Program-made: the position numbers and the translations under genes
Assembly (NCBI GenBank): GCA_023653055.1
Contig: JAMNXR010000001.1
Coordinates: 124,001-188,000, forward strand
DNA: 64,000 nt
Direction: 5' to 3'
Origin: Burkholderiaceae bacterium
Lineage (GTDB): Bacteria > Pseudomonadota > Gammaproteobacteria > Burkholderiales > Burkholderiaceae_B
Part shown: positions 18,838 to 27,926 of the stretch, piece by piece
Layout: each line of letters opens with the position of its first letter
Position numbering within the stretch: position 1 is the stretch's first letter
Notes under the pieces: model-generated
Database searches by the model: none
What the model saw: only the letters and a program-made list of their open reading frames with translations
Told to the model about the DNA's origin: nothing

Positions 18838-19499
18838 ATACCTCTCAACCTTGTACTGGGCACCTTTGATCGCTCAGTAACTGTCCCAATATAGACACCC
18901 TCGGGGGCCGCATCTGAGAGCAGTAGCGCTCCAGCCCCGACAACACACTTATCCCCGATTTTTATACGATCACGCAATGTCGCGTTTACTCCGACGAAAC
19001 ACTGCTCACCAATTTCCACCCCACCAGAGACGACAACATGCGATGCAATGAAGGTGTGATCATTAATCACTGAGTGATGACCAATGTGGTTACCGCTCCA
19101 CAAAGTTACATTATTGCCGATCGTTACAAACGGCTGAATAGTGTTGTCTTCAAAAATAAAACAGTTTTCGCCAATTTTTCTATCATTGAGCACAGTTGCG
19201 CGTGAGCTAATAAAGCTCGCTAGTTTGTAACCTTTCTCCTTTGCAGCTAGAAACTTTTCTTTCCGAATTGCATTCAGCTTCGAGTAGCCCAACGCTACGA
19301 AAAAATCGTTATTCTCCGGCGGATATGCGTTGATGACATCCTCAAATGCAACAATGGGTAAACCGCAGAAATCAGGCGCTTTGATGTAGCAGGCGTCGAC
19401 AGTGAAAGCAACAACCTCATAATTGGAGTCCACACTAAAGTAGTAATGTGCAAGCTGAGCAACATCACTAGAACCAAAGATTACAAGCCGCTTTTTCAT
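18834..19499 (-). CDS. PglD/NeuD-type sugar acetyltransferase
   Basis: A 221-residue protein in two parts. An N-terminal Rossmann-like segment (LVIFGSSDVAQLAHYYF, residues 5-21) is followed by left-handed beta-helix hexapeptide repeats over residues 100-215, with GNHIGHHSVIND including histidines 138, 141 and 142 in the catalytic region. Relatives either N-acetylate UDP-4-amino sugars (PglD) or O-acetylate sialic acid (NeuD). With wecE nearby on the same strand, N-acetylation of the dTDP-4-amino-4,6-dideoxygalactose product is a reasonable inference. It precedes the propeller gene with a 4-bp overlap. Confidence 0.85.
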   Translation of the reverse strand: MKKRLVIFGSSDVAQLAHYYFSVDSNYEVVAFTVDACYIKAPDFCGLPIVAFEDVINAYPPENNDFFVALGYSKLNAIRKEKFLAAKEKGYKLASFISSRATVLNDRKIGENCFIFEDNTIQPFVTIGNNVTLWSGNHIGHHSVINDHTFIASHVVVSGGVEIGEQCFVGVNATLRDRIKIGDKCVVGAGALLLSDAAPEGVYIGTVTERSKVPSTRLRGI

Positions 19500-19649
19500 G
19501 ACCTTATCCTCATCAGAATAGTGAACGCATAAAACCGAAAATCATGAAGCGATGCAACTCAGCGGGAGTAATAACGCATACGCAAATCAAACAATTAACA
19601 AAGATCCGCGTGCCTGGCATATCTGATAACAAAACAGCTACTGACACGC

Positions 19650-20444
19650 TCATTGACCTTTTGTCTTAAGCTGTTGTGGCACAGCCTCGAAATACAGCAC
19701 TAATGAATTGCTTGAAGAGGAAAACGCCTTCTGCAACCAATACAGCGGAAGTAAAAAAAATCTATTCAGCACCAAGGATAGAACGCTAGGGAATGTAGTT
19801 TTGAATCGAACATCACGAATTCCGGATGCTTTTGTTTTTTCAATTTCAGACATTAATAACTTAGATTTTTCAGCACGCCTGACAAGAAAGTTCGAAATAG
19901 GAAGAAGAATATTTGAGATAGGATAAGTCAGCCCAGCAAGATGTCGAACCTCATATCCATTGTTACCTGTTAAATCAAGCACACTGTCTCGAGTGTATCT
20001 TCTGTAATGACCGGCAATGTCGTCTTCTATTCCCCAGTGAGCGGGAGATGATGGTACGAAACCTATCATTAATCCGTCATCGCACAATAAATCAGAGGAG
20101 CGTTGCATGAATTTATCAGCCATATCGTCACTCAAATGCTCAATGACCATGCACGAGATAATTAGATTAACTTTTTTGAGCGAACCTTCGTCAATGGACA
20201 AAAAGTCTTCAGTTTCGGCATCATATCGGCCAGCTGAAATTTCTCGCGAGAAGCGGCGCCTGATCAGTTGTATAGTGCGTGGCTCAAGATCATACGATAT
20301 TCCCTCCCACCCGAGCTGTAAAAGCAAACGAGAGATCTCGCCGGCACCTGGTCCTACTTCTATAAAACGCCCTGGCGGAATATTGGTCAGGCGTTCTTTT
20401 AAATACATCAATTGCAAAATAGTTCCGGGCGGAAGTACGCTCAT
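19650..20444 (-). CDS. Class I SAM-dependent methyltransferase
   Basis: About 264 residues. The ATG at 20444 is chosen because AAGGAG lies five bases upstream; the frame is open to 20486, but that would overlap the preceding gene. Motifs are FIEVGPGAGEISRLLLQLGW, LIISCMVIEHLSDDMADKF and a late GLMIGFVPSSPAHW. The C-terminal about 80 residues are hydrophobic and basic (ISNILLPISNFLVRRAEKSK, LSLVLNRFFLLPLYWL), suggesting membrane association. Likely methylates a glycan intermediate; the substrate is unknown. Follows the PhyH-type oxygenase gene. Confidence 0.8.
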   Translation of the reverse strand: MSVLPPGTILQLMYLKERLTNIPPGRFIEVGPGAGEISRLLLQLGWEGISYDLEPRTIQLIRRRFSREISAGRYDAETEDFLSIDEGSLKKVNLIISCMVIEHLSDDMADKFMQRSSDLLCDDGLMIGFVPSSPAHWGIEDDIAGHYRRYTRDSVLDLTGNNGYEVRHLAGLTYPISNILLPISNFLVRRAEKSKLLMSEIEKTKASGIRDVRFKTTFPSVLSLVLNRFFLLPLYWLQKAFSSSSNSLVLYFEAVPQQLKTKGQ

Positions 20445-20469
20445 CTTAACTCCTTGAGCCGAGGTCTCA

Positions 20470-21291
20470 CTATCGGACCCTGTCATTCAAATAATGATCA
20501 ATTGAAGTAGGTTCTTGAAAGTTAAATCCAAAAAGTTCTTTTTGAGCTTGATCAAGGTCAACCTGAAGCAAGAGATCTGGTAGCTTTATCTGCTGTTTAA
20601 AGTATGGAATGGTATAGACATGATTAACCGCTCTTCTCTCGTTGTCTGTCCGGTTGAAGCCACCGCTATGGAAAAGCATGCAATCCAACAAAATATACTG
20701 GCCCGCCTTGGCCTCGATCTGTAACGCATTTCTCTGGATATAGGAGTCAGAGGGATAGTTAACTTCGCGATGTGTCGCAGGCAAGACAAAGGTAGAGCCA
20801 TTTTCTATTGTGAAGTCATCCACACAAAAAAGCGCGTTAACGGCAAGAGGCGTATTAGAAACATAGTGTTGATAGGGTAAATCACGATGCCACGCACCTT
20901 GATTATAGGTTTGATCAGGTGGGTTAATAACGCCGTTTTGTTGATTTAGGATGAACTTACCTTTAATCAGCTTACCCAACACGCTCAATAGGTTCTGATT
21001 GGTGGCTAAACGAACGAAGGCATTATCCCCTTGGACGAGAGGCGCTCTGATCGTATAAAGCTCATTCGCTTTCCGCAGGCGAGCTTCGCCATAATTTTGC
21101 ACATAAGCCATGCGTATACGGTTAAAAGCTTCGGACAATTGCGACAGATAGTCCGTAGAGTAGCCAGAGTCGAGAATGGCATAACCAATTCGCCGAACCT
21201 GCTCAGCAACTTCATCTAAATCCGATGCAGGGCTATCCTGAACAAGCACGCCGTAGCTTTCAGCTGGAACGGGGTTAGAAGCTGTTGTCAT
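20470..21291 (-). CDS. Phytanoyl-CoA dioxygenase (PhyH) family Fe(II)/2-oxoglutarate oxygenase
   Basis: About 273 residues from ATG 21291, which has GGAG seven bases upstream; the open frame extends to 21492 but those 67 residues fall inside the GT2 gene and look unrelated. The metal triad is visible as the HxD of AWHRDLPYQHY and a distal His in CMLFHSGGFNRTDNERR, whose arginine fits the 2-oxoglutarate contact. VDDFTIENGSTFVLPATHRE is typical of PhyH. Members hydroxylate diverse small molecules. In a glycan locus it might oxidise a nucleotide sugar or a modified side group; that is inference only. Confidence 0.85.
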   Translation of the reverse strand: MTTASNPVPAESYGVLVQDSPASDLDEVAEQVRRIGYAILDSGYSTDYLSQLSEAFNRIRMAYVQNYGEARLRKANELYTIRAPLVQGDNAFVRLATNQNLLSVLGKLIKGKFILNQQNGVINPPDQTYNQGAWHRDLPYQHYVSNTPLAVNALFCVDDFTIENGSTFVLPATHREVNYPSDSYIQRNALQIEAKAGQYILLDCMLFHSGGFNRTDNERRAVNHVYTIPYFKQQIKLPDLLLQVDLDQAQKELFGFNFQEPTSIDHYLNDRVR

Positions 21292-21295
21292 GAGA

Positions 21296-22231
21296 TCACT
21301 CCGATTTTGGCTCGTTTCGATAGATATGGCGAATGATGGTGTACGGGCGTTGCTTGACCTCGGAAAAAATCTTGGAGAGGTATACGCCTTGTACGCCAAG
21401 AAAGAAAATAATAAGCCCAGAAAAAAACCAGATGGATGCAATAAGGGATGTGTAGCCGCTTGGGGGCGAGGAAACCAAGAAGTAGAGTACAAAGAGGTAG
21501 GCTATGTACAACAACGCTGAGATTGATATAAACAATCCAGAATAGAATGTATAAACAAGCGGTAGGGCGGTAAACGATGTGATGGCATTGACTAAATGAC
21601 CGAATTTTCCAGATAAAGTGTAACTTGTAGGGCTAGTCGAATGCTTATTAACTAACTGAGTTGCTTGCTTGAAGCCAGTGACAATCCATAACCCTCCAAT
21701 ATTCATCTCCCGTTCTCGATGGAGCAACAGGGCTTGAACGTAGCGCCGTGTCATTAGCCGTGCAGTCACTATATTGTCGGGTTGATTAATTCCGCTTAAT
21801 GTGCGGAACAGTTTGTAGAAAATTGCGCCTGTGACCCTTTCGAAGGCAGCACCTTTGCGGTTCCTTTGTATGCCGTGGACAACATCACATCGTTCTTGCT
21901 CCATCTGTAAATCGAATTTCAAAAGCCATTCTGGCTCTTCTTCGAGGTCACTATCAACTAGAAAAATTCGCTCCCCTTTGGCGTGAGCAAGACCCGTCAT
22001 CATTGCCTTGTGATGCCCAAAATTGCGCGATAAATCAACAACGATAACTTGAGAATCCTGCTCCGTAAGTGTGATCGCTAGCTCTAGACTGTTGTCAGGC
22101 GATCCATCGTTTACAAGAACGATCTCATAATCGTCGCCAACAAGCTGCTTTGCAGTGGCAGTCGCACGCTCGTAAAATTCGTTGATATAAGGCGCTGACT
22201 TGTAGAGGGTCGCAACGATCGATAGCTTCAT
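21296..22231 (-). CDS. Polyprenyl-phosphate-type GT2 with C-terminal membrane helices
   Basis: A 311-residue GT2 of the GtrB/ArnC/DPM1 kind. From ATG 22231 the N-terminus is [20 protein letters not shown]; the acidic sites are [10 protein letters not shown] and [15 protein letters not shown], and the C-terminal third has two strong transmembrane stretches ([20 protein letters not shown] and [19 protein letters not shown]). Such enzymes load a sugar onto undecaprenyl phosphate at the cytoplasmic face for later transfer by a GT-C enzyme, and the locus encodes several GT-C-like proteins. It overlaps wbqC's stop as ATGA. Confidence 0.88.
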   Translation of the reverse strand: MKLSIVATLYKSAPYINEFYERATATAKQLVGDDYEIVLVNDGSPDNSLELAITLTEQDSQVIVVDLSRNFGHHKAMMTGLAHAKGERIFLVDSDLEEEPEWLLKFDLQMEQERCDVVHGIQRNRKGAAFERVTGAIFYKLFRTLSGINQPDNIVTARLMTRRYVQALLLHREREMNIGGLWIVTGFKQATQLVNKHSTSPTSYTLSGKFGHLVNAITSFTALPLVYTFYSGLFISISALLYIAYLFVLYFLVSSPPSGYTSLIASIWFFSGLIIFFLGVQGVYLSKIFSEVKQRPYTIIRHIYRNEPKSE

Positions 22232-22920
22232 GCAACATGTCTCATATAGCGCGAGGAGTCCTTCCCGCAATTGAACAAAAGATCAAGAATCGTCACGCCA
22301 TGAGTAAACTCACCCCAAAGTTGCGGATACTCGGGGTAATCGGCATATTCGAACCACGTAAGCTTAATTCCAAGATCGGCAAACACCTTCTCATCGATAT
22401 AGTCTTTTGCCGTTGGGCCGGAAACGTACTCGGTCCCTCCTGCTTGAACACATATATCGGCAAGTCGTTCGGTCTTGCCATTAGTTAGCGTGTAGTCCCA
22501 TGAGTTTTTAATGACTGTTTTGATTGCTAAATAATTGCAGATGCTCTCGATAAAGCGACGGTTGAGTTGTGAAATATGGGTATACGAGTCTTGGACGTAA
22601 AGCGGTTCCAACCATGCTGCGATTTCAGAAAAGTGTGCAGCACGACGGTAGTTTTGCACTAAACCCTTCCAGTGCACAACGGCCCAATCAGTACCGTCAA
22701 TTTTTGTTTCGCGGATTTTTTGATGGTATTTGCCCTTCACCAACGCGGGCACTGCGAGCCACTGAACACCTTGAGGTGTTTTAATTTGGTTTCGGTTGCG
22801 CCAGTCTCGGCGTGTATATTGCATGTCGTCGTAAAGAATGAACTCATCCACGGACGCAATCATGTCGAAGTAACCTTTCCAAGGAATATAATTCGACTGT
22901 GAAACAGCAACTTTCTTCAT
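22228..22920 (-). CDS. WbqC family protein
   Basis: A 230-residue member of the WbqC-like family, recognised from [38 protein letters not shown] and the later [19 protein letters not shown]. The family occurs in O-antigen and other glycan loci; its biochemical role is not settled. It is the first gene of a packed minus-strand run (wbqC, GT2, PhyH, methyltransferase). The divergent intergenic region to the sulfotransferase (about 280 bp) should hold its promoter. Confidence 0.88.
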   Translation of the reverse strand: MKKVAVSQSNYIPWKGYFDMIASVDEFILYDDMQYTRRDWRNRNQIKTPQGVQWLAVPALVKGKYHQKIRETKIDGTDWAVVHWKGLVQNYRRAAHFSEIAAWLEPLYVQDSYTHISQLNRRFIESICNYLAIKTVIKNSWDYTLTNGKTERLADICVQAGGTEYVSGPTAKDYIDEKVFADLGIKLTWFEYADYPEYPQLWGEFTHGVTILDLLFNCGKDSSRYMRHVA

Positions 22921-23125
22921 TTTATTCTTAGTAGTACGGGTTTTATGTCATCTTTCAGTCAAAAAAGTCGATGTTTCGAACTTTTAAAGTGCTGGCAAAA
23001 AGAAATTATTTGCGAAAGTTGCGGGCGCCTAAGCTCAAATTTCCCAAGAATTAAACGCTTGACTGATGAAAATCATATTTTGTTCGTCGCTGTTTGGGAG
23101 CGAAAGGGTTTTAAGGGATCACTCC

Positions 23126-23144
23126 AATCTATTTGAAATAGATT
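23126..23144. promoter_or_regulatory. Perfect 19-bp palindrome upstream of sulfotransferase gene
   Basis: AATCTATTT, one central G, then AAATAGATT: nine-base arms with no mismatch. It lies in the divergent region between wbqC and the sulfotransferase, 55 bp before that ATG. A TTGAAA sequence overlaps its centre and could serve as a -35 element. It could be an operator; no regulator is identified. The half-site ATCTATT recurs in the palindrome at 54818. Confidence 0.35.
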
Positions 23145-23199
23145 TAAGACAATACAATATACCTTAAACTGATACTAAATTGTCCCTCGGAATTTATAT

Positions 23200-24153
23200 A
23201 TGTCAAACTTTAACTTTGTGATGGTTTCTGCCGGCTTTGAACATGGTGGCAACGTGACGCACCGGCATCTTGATGGCCACCCACAATTGTTGGTATACCC
23301 GTTTGAATCACAGTTAGGAAATCGTAATTTCAACGATTTTCTGGCTTCTGTCGAGCGCGTTCAGTATCGCTACCCAGAGTTCCCCGAGGGATTGACTGCC
23401 GAAGAGCTGTACGAGCAAATGATCGATGAAGAGATGAAGACTTTTCTGAGAAAAAAAACGGGCTCGAAATTTAAGGATGCAGATCTGCAATTTGACGAAG
23501 CCGACAGGCTGAGCGAATTCAAGCGTTTGTTGGGCTCTGGGCCATATTCACGCAGAGCAGTGATCGAAGCGTTTTTTCGTGCAACCTTTGCTTCGTGGCG
23601 AAATTACTATATGACCCCTCAAGACGGGATGTCTTATGTGGGGTATTCGCCGGCTATTGGTATTGACGCAGATCGCATCATTCGTGATTTTCCGAATGCA
23701 AAAATCATGCATATTGTTCGTAACCCGTTCTCTGCGTATCGCGATACAAAGCGACGCCCGTTTCCCCAGCCTTTAAGCAAATATCTCATCACCTGGAATA
23801 TCTATCATTCAACAGTCGAGATGTATGCCAAGCAATTTCCGGATAACGTGCGTATTTTTAGATACGAGGATCTGGTAGAAGACAAAGAACAGTTCATGAA
23901 AAATGTGGCGAATTTTATCGGTGTGCAGTATGCGCCCACTATGCTGTACCCAAGTTGGAATGGCGTTGAAATAAAAGATAGCATTGCGCCCTGGGGTACC
24001 GTTCTTAAAAGCACTAAGGCCTACAACGAAAGCGTTATCAATGAACTGAGTGATAATGAAAAATCCCAAATCGTTGCGGGTACGACCGCTTTAGCAAGAC
24101 ACTTTAAATATGATCAAGTTGACTATTTAAAACAATACTATCGTGCTGAGTAA
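23200..24153 (+). CDS. Sulfotransferase family protein
   Basis: A 317-residue protein of the PAPS-dependent sulfotransferase fold. The 3'-phosphate-binding motif is clear: KIMHIVRNPFSAYRDTKRR near residue 168, followed by IFRYEDLVEDKEQFMKNVA. The N-terminal PAPS loop is divergent: where the family usually has a PRSGTT-like sequence, this one has VSAGFEHGGNVTHRHLDGHP. It might sulfate a sugar of the glycan from PAPS in the cytoplasm. Given the altered loop, activity should not be assumed. Its stop overlaps the next start by 11 bp, implying co-translation with the kinase-like gene. Confidence 0.78.
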   Translation: MSNFNFVMVSAGFEHGGNVTHRHLDGHPQLLVYPFESQLGNRNFNDFLASVERVQYRYPEFPEGLTAEELYEQMIDEEMKTFLRKKTGSKFKDADLQFDEADRLSEFKRLLGSGPYSRRAVIEAFFRATFASWRNYYMTPQDGMSYVGYSPAIGIDADRIIRDFPNAKIMHIVRNPFSAYRDTKRRPFPQPLSKYLITWNIYHSTVEMYAKQFPDNVRIFRYEDLVEDKEQFMKNVANFIGVQYAPTMLYPSWNGVEIKDSIAPWGTVLKSTKAYNESVINELSDNEKSQIVAGTTALARHFKYDQVDYLKQYYRAE

Positions 24154-25039
24154 GCTTAGACACTTTGCTTACGATCGGCGAGAGCAGCGGTTAGATAATC
24201 ATTTAGACGAGAGTCAACTTAGTTTGCTATTGCAAGAGCACAACATATTTTCTTCGAGCATTAGGCGAATAAACGGGGGCACGTTAGGGCTGAGCTATTC
24301 CCTACAAATAGACGGGCGACCCAAGGTATTAAAAACGCACTTTAGCGCAGTGGGCCGCCAAAATATTGAAAAAGAAATAGGGCTACTGCGCGTGCTGTAC
24401 GCAGGCGAAAGTGAAATGAGTAGGCTAGAGTTGACCAGCGATCAGCTGGTTAGGGTGGCGTTATTGATGGATGAATTTAAATATCCTCAACACGAGTTGG
24501 AGCCGAGTCAAATCATAAGCTTAACGGCACAATTTACGGCGCAATTCAAATGCAATGCCACGCCGGACGTTATTGCGCCTAAAGACACCATGTCAACGCT
24601 CTTTGCCGAAGGCGTGGCTTCACTCGCGCGACTCTACACGAATCAGGCAATCCGTCCGGCGATACACACAGCTGTTGAAAAAAATTTTTCGCTTCTTTCA
24701 GAGCATATTGATGGCTTGCCCGTTGCGCTTTGCCATGGTGACCTCGGCCCTGAAAATATTATGTGCCAAACTGATTCAACGCCCGTAGTGATCGACTGGG
24801 AAGATGCCTTTTGGGGTGTGGAAGGATATGACTATCTGTACTGGCTGACTTTTTTGCGTAACAGAAAATATTACGCACAAGATATTTTAGGTAAAACCTC
24901 TTTAGGCAAAGAAATCGAATTGGCTATTTTGGTGCTTATCGTGGTTTTAAAAAGCGAGCTGTCTCTCCGAATGGATCCGCAGATGAACAGACAATTAAGT
25001 TTTGATCAACGTATTACCGAAATACTTGAGCTGAAATGA
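24143..25039 (+). CDS. APH/choline-kinase-type phosphotransferase
   Basis: A 298-residue kinase-fold protein starting at GTG 24143 inside the sulfotransferase gene's end. The Brenner motif is ALCHGDLGPENIM, with the metal-binding aspartate in VIDWEDAFWG, both standard for aminoglycoside/choline/homoserine kinase relatives. In a glycan locus it might phosphorylate a sugar or a small substituent such as an amino alcohol; the substrate cannot be deduced. Coupled to the sulfotransferase and followed 43 bp later by an epimerase. Confidence 0.75.
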   Translation: MLSKLRHFAYDRREQRLDNHLDESQLSLLLQEHNIFSSSIRRINGGTLGLSYSLQIDGRPKVLKTHFSAVGRQNIEKEIGLLRVLYAGESEMSRLELTSDQLVRVALLMDEFKYPQHELEPSQIISLTAQFTAQFKCNATPDVIAPKDTMSTLFAEGVASLARLYTNQAIRPAIHTAVEKNFSLLSEHIDGLPVALCHGDLGPENIMCQTDSTPVVIDWEDAFWGVEGYDYLYWLTFLRNRKYYAQDILGKTSLGKEIELAILVLIVVLKSELSLRMDPQMNRQLSFDQRITEILELK

Positions 25040-25082
25040 TTCGCGTGCCGATATTCTTGCGTATACAAGGCTGCCCCAAGTG

Positions 25083-26117
25083 ATGCGTATTTTTGAATCC
25101 GATCTAAAGCAAATTACCGAGCAAGCCACGCCAGATTTACTTGCGCTCAGACGTTCGCATATATTTCTTACTGGGGGTACGGGGTATATCGGACGTTGGT
25201 TGCTTGAAGCGCTTTGCTACGCAAATACCGTTTTGAAATTAGAGTTGAAGTTGACTGTCTTGAGTCGAGCACCTGACCAGTTTCGAAGCAATTACCCTCA
25301 TCTCAGTGACAGGTTGGTCGTCAACTTTATCGAAGGTGACATCAGAACCTTTCAATTTCCGCAGGACGCCTTTACGCACGTTATACATGCGGCAACAGAT
25401 GTGATCGCGACCAATCCTGCGTTAGAGACTTTCGATGTGATTGTTTCGGGCACTAAGAGATTGCTTGATTTTTGTCTTGAAAAAAGGGTTGAGCATGTTT
25501 TGCTTTTAAGTTCTGGAGCGATTTATGGCCCAATCCCAGCAACGATTGATCTTGTTTTCGAGGACTATTCTGGTGCTCCCCGAGTAAGTGATCTTGGTGC
25601 GGCGTATGGCATGGGTAAACTGGCGGCTGAATGGTTGGGCACGGCCTATTCAGCTGACAGATCGATGGCCTGCAAAGCTGCGAGGGTGTTTGCTCAAATT
25701 GGGCCTCATCTTGCCCTCGACAAGCAGTTTGCTGCAGGAAATTTTCTACTTCATGCAATAAAAAAAGAGCCTTTTCTGATCAAAGGGGATGGAACAGCCC
25801 TAAGATCCTATATGTACGGTACCGATTTGGCGGTTTGGCTGTTGCGTATCCTCGTGCAAGGTGAGGCGGGCCGCGCATATAACGTCGGCTCAAGTGACGC
25901 GATTTCTATTTATGAACTTGCCAAGTTGACAGCAGAGGTTGCAGGTATAGTGACGCCAATCATCCAAATTAAGGGCAAGCCCTTGCTGGGTCAGCCACCT
26001 GAGCGCTACATACCTGACATTTCGAGAGCACGAGATGAGCTAGCGCTGGATGTTAGGGTCGACTTAAGAGACGCGCTGTCTCGGACGCTCGATTGGTTCC
26101 GTGATCATCACAGGTGA
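25083..26117 (+). CDS. NAD-dependent epimerase/dehydratase or reductase (SDR)
   Basis: A 344-residue extended SDR. The cofactor motif GGTGYIGRWLLEAL is near residue 32 and the active site comprises SSGAIYGP and Y-x-x-x-K in AAYGMGKLAAEW. The insertion VFEDYSGAPRVSDLG before the Tyr is reminiscent of CDP-sugar and nucleotide-sugar reductases (such as CDP-paratose or CDP-abequose type enzymes), but I cannot assign it. It lies immediately before the transketolase pair (the next gene starts within the gap after its TGA), which suggests reduction or epimerisation of the product of that pair. Confidence 0.8.
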   Translation: MRIFESDLKQITEQATPDLLALRRSHIFLTGGTGYIGRWLLEALCYANTVLKLELKLTVLSRAPDQFRSNYPHLSDRLVVNFIEGDIRTFQFPQDAFTHVIHAATDVIATNPALETFDVIVSGTKRLLDFCLEKRVEHVLLLSSGAIYGPIPATIDLVFEDYSGAPRVSDLGAAYGMGKLAAEWLGTAYSADRSMACKAARVFAQIGPHLALDKQFAAGNFLLHAIKKEPFLIKGDGTALRSYMYGTDLAVWLLRILVQGEAGRAYNVGSSDAISIYELAKLTAEVAGIVTPIIQIKGKPLLGQPPERYIPDISRARDELALDVRVDLRDALSRTLDWFRDHHR

Positions 26118-26122
26118 GAAAC

Positions 26123-26935
26123 ATGATTGATGTTGCAACACTTGCAAAGAAAATTCGTTTAAAAATTGTCACGTTGTGTTTTCAAAAAAAAACATCGCAC
26201 GTGGGGGGGGCGTTGTCCGTCGCCGATATCCTCGCAGTTTTATACGGTAAAGTTTTGGATATTTCGCCAGCCAGGATCAAGGACCCTTCACGAGATCGCT
26301 TGTTCTACAGCAAGGGTCATGCTTGCACCGCCTTATATGCAGCGTTAGATTTAAAGGGTTTTTTTGAGCCTAATGCGCTATCCGAGGGCTTTACTACGGA
26401 TGGAAGCTACTTTACCTCGCATATCAATCATCAATTGCCAGGAGTTGAACTGTCAACAGGAAGCCTTGGGCATGCTTTAGGCGTTGCATGCGGTGTGTCA
26501 CTTGCGGCAAAGCGAAGGCAGCAACCTCAAAGCATCTTTGCAGTTTTAAGCGATGGTGAATTAGACGAGGGTTCTAATTGGGAGGCGATCATGTTTGCAG
26601 CCCATCATCACTTAGATAATTTGATCGCTATCATCGATTACAACAAGATTCAAAGTTTTGGGTCTGTTCAAGAAGTGATAGGCCTCGAACCACTCGCCGA
26701 TAAATTTAAAGCGTTTAACTGGGATGTCACAGAAGTAGATGGCCATTGCCTTGAGCAGTTAGTGTCGACGTTGAGCCAGGCTAAAGCTAACCGGTCGGGT
26801 AAGCCTAAATGCGTAATCGCACATACGGTCAAGGGAAAAGGCGTAAGTTTTATGGAGAACAAACTGGCGTGGCACTACAAGTCGCCGAACGACATTGATT
26901 TTCAAGCCGCCTGCCTTGAAATAGAAGCCTCATAA
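26123..26935 (+). CDS. Transketolase, N-terminal (ThDP pyrophosphate-binding) subunit
   Basis: A 270-residue protein corresponding to the first domain of transketolase. KTSHVGGALSVADILAVLY and FYSKGHACTALYAAL are typical, and the thiamine diphosphate motif reads SDGELDEGSNWEA, ending in DYNKIQSFG; the usual Gly at the start of GDG is Ser here. The ATG at 26123, with GGTGAG upstream, is preferred to a GTG at 26114. The partner subunit follows two bases after its stop. Split transketolases of this size occur in glycan and specialised sugar pathways and transfer a two-carbon ketol unit. Confidence 0.9.
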   Translation: MIDVATLAKKIRLKIVTLCFQKKTSHVGGALSVADILAVLYGKVLDISPARIKDPSRDRLFYSKGHACTALYAALDLKGFFEPNALSEGFTTDGSYFTSHINHQLPGVELSTGSLGHALGVACGVSLAAKRRQQPQSIFAVLSDGELDEGSNWEAIMFAAHHHLDNLIAIIDYNKIQSFGSVQEVIGLEPLADKFKAFNWDVTEVDGHCLEQLVSTLSQAKANRSGKPKCVIAHTVKGKGVSFMENKLAWHYKSPNDIDFQAACLEIEAS

Positions 26936-26936
26936 C

Positions 26937-27857
26937 ATGCGAAACACATTTATCAATACCTTGACTGCACTTGCAGAAAATAACAAGGACATATTTTTGC
27001 TCTGTGGCGATCTTGGCTACTCAGTTCTGGAGCCTTTTGCCGCTAAATTTCCAGAGCGATTTTTAAACGTAGGCATCGCCGAACAGAATATGACCCAGGT
27101 GGCAGTCGGGCTTGCGAGGGAAGGCTACAATGTTTTTACCTATTCGATCGGTAACTTTCCCACCCTGCGCTGTATGGAGCAAATACGTTACGACGTTTGT
27201 TACCATCAAGCGAACGTCAAAATTGTTGCTGTAGGTGCGGGTTATGCCTACGGACCGCAAGGCGTGTCTCACCATACAACAGAAGACATCGCAATGCTGC
27301 GCGCTATTCCTAATATGCTTGTTTGTGCGCCTGCGGATCCGGTAGAGGCCGCGGCTGCAGCCAGGTTCATGGCAGGGTGTGCTGGACCAGGTTATGTGCG
27401 TATTAACAAGTCAGGTGAGTCATGTATTCACGATCCTTCAGCTCAGCTAACAATAGCGCCTGGAAATTTTTTACCAATTCGCACGGGATCGTCGACGGCA
27501 GTACTCTCAACCGGAGCGATGTTGAGTGTGGTGATGAAAGATATAGAGCGGCACGCCCTAAATTATGCGGTGTTTAGTGTCCCTTTCATCGGTCACTATG
27601 ATCGTCAGACTTTAATTAATCTGACGGAACAATTTGAAGAGATTGTTACGGTAGAAGAACACCAGTTGAACGGCGGCTTTGGCAGTTCGATTATGGAAGC
27701 GTTAGGTGATCTTTATAGTGAACGCGGTATCGAACGAATGCCGCGAGTACGGCGCATCGGTATCCCGAATAAATTTTTTGGTATGTCCGGCAGTCAAGAT
27801 TATTTGCGAACGGTGGCGAAGCTACACCTCACTGACGACCGTAGCGACGAGAAGTAA
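26937..27857 (+). CDS. Transketolase, C-terminal (pyrimidine-binding) subunit
   Basis: A 306-residue partner of the preceding protein. The pyrimidine-domain glutamate motif is FLNVGIAEQNMTQVAVGLA, followed by a C-terminal domain with VTVEEHQLNGGFGSSIMEAL. Together the two subunits equal a full transketolase of about 580 residues. They are encoded between an epimerase and a FkbM methyltransferase, not near central-carbon genes. A dedicated role is therefore likely, such as adding a two-carbon branch to a keto sugar (inference). Confidence 0.9.
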   Translation: MRNTFINTLTALAENNKDIFLLCGDLGYSVLEPFAAKFPERFLNVGIAEQNMTQVAVGLAREGYNVFTYSIGNFPTLRCMEQIRYDVCYHQANVKIVAVGAGYAYGPQGVSHHTTEDIAMLRAIPNMLVCAPADPVEAAAAARFMAGCAGPGYVRINKSGESCIHDPSAQLTIAPGNFLPIRTGSSTAVLSTGAMLSVVMKDIERHALNYAVFSVPFIGHYDRQTLINLTEQFEEIVTVEEHQLNGGFGSSIMEALGDLYSERGIERMPRVRRIGIPNKFFGMSGSQDYLRTVAKLHLTDDRSDEK

Positions 27858-27926
27858 GTACAGAATCATATTTAATCAATATATGAATCAAGTGATGAGA
27901 GCGATCAAGTTGATAGGGGTATGGCG

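Noticed and set aside
21292-21492. Longer N-terminus of the PhyH gene
   Set aside because: It would overlap the upstream GT2 gene and lacks the family N-terminus, while ATG 21291 has a good ribosome-binding site.
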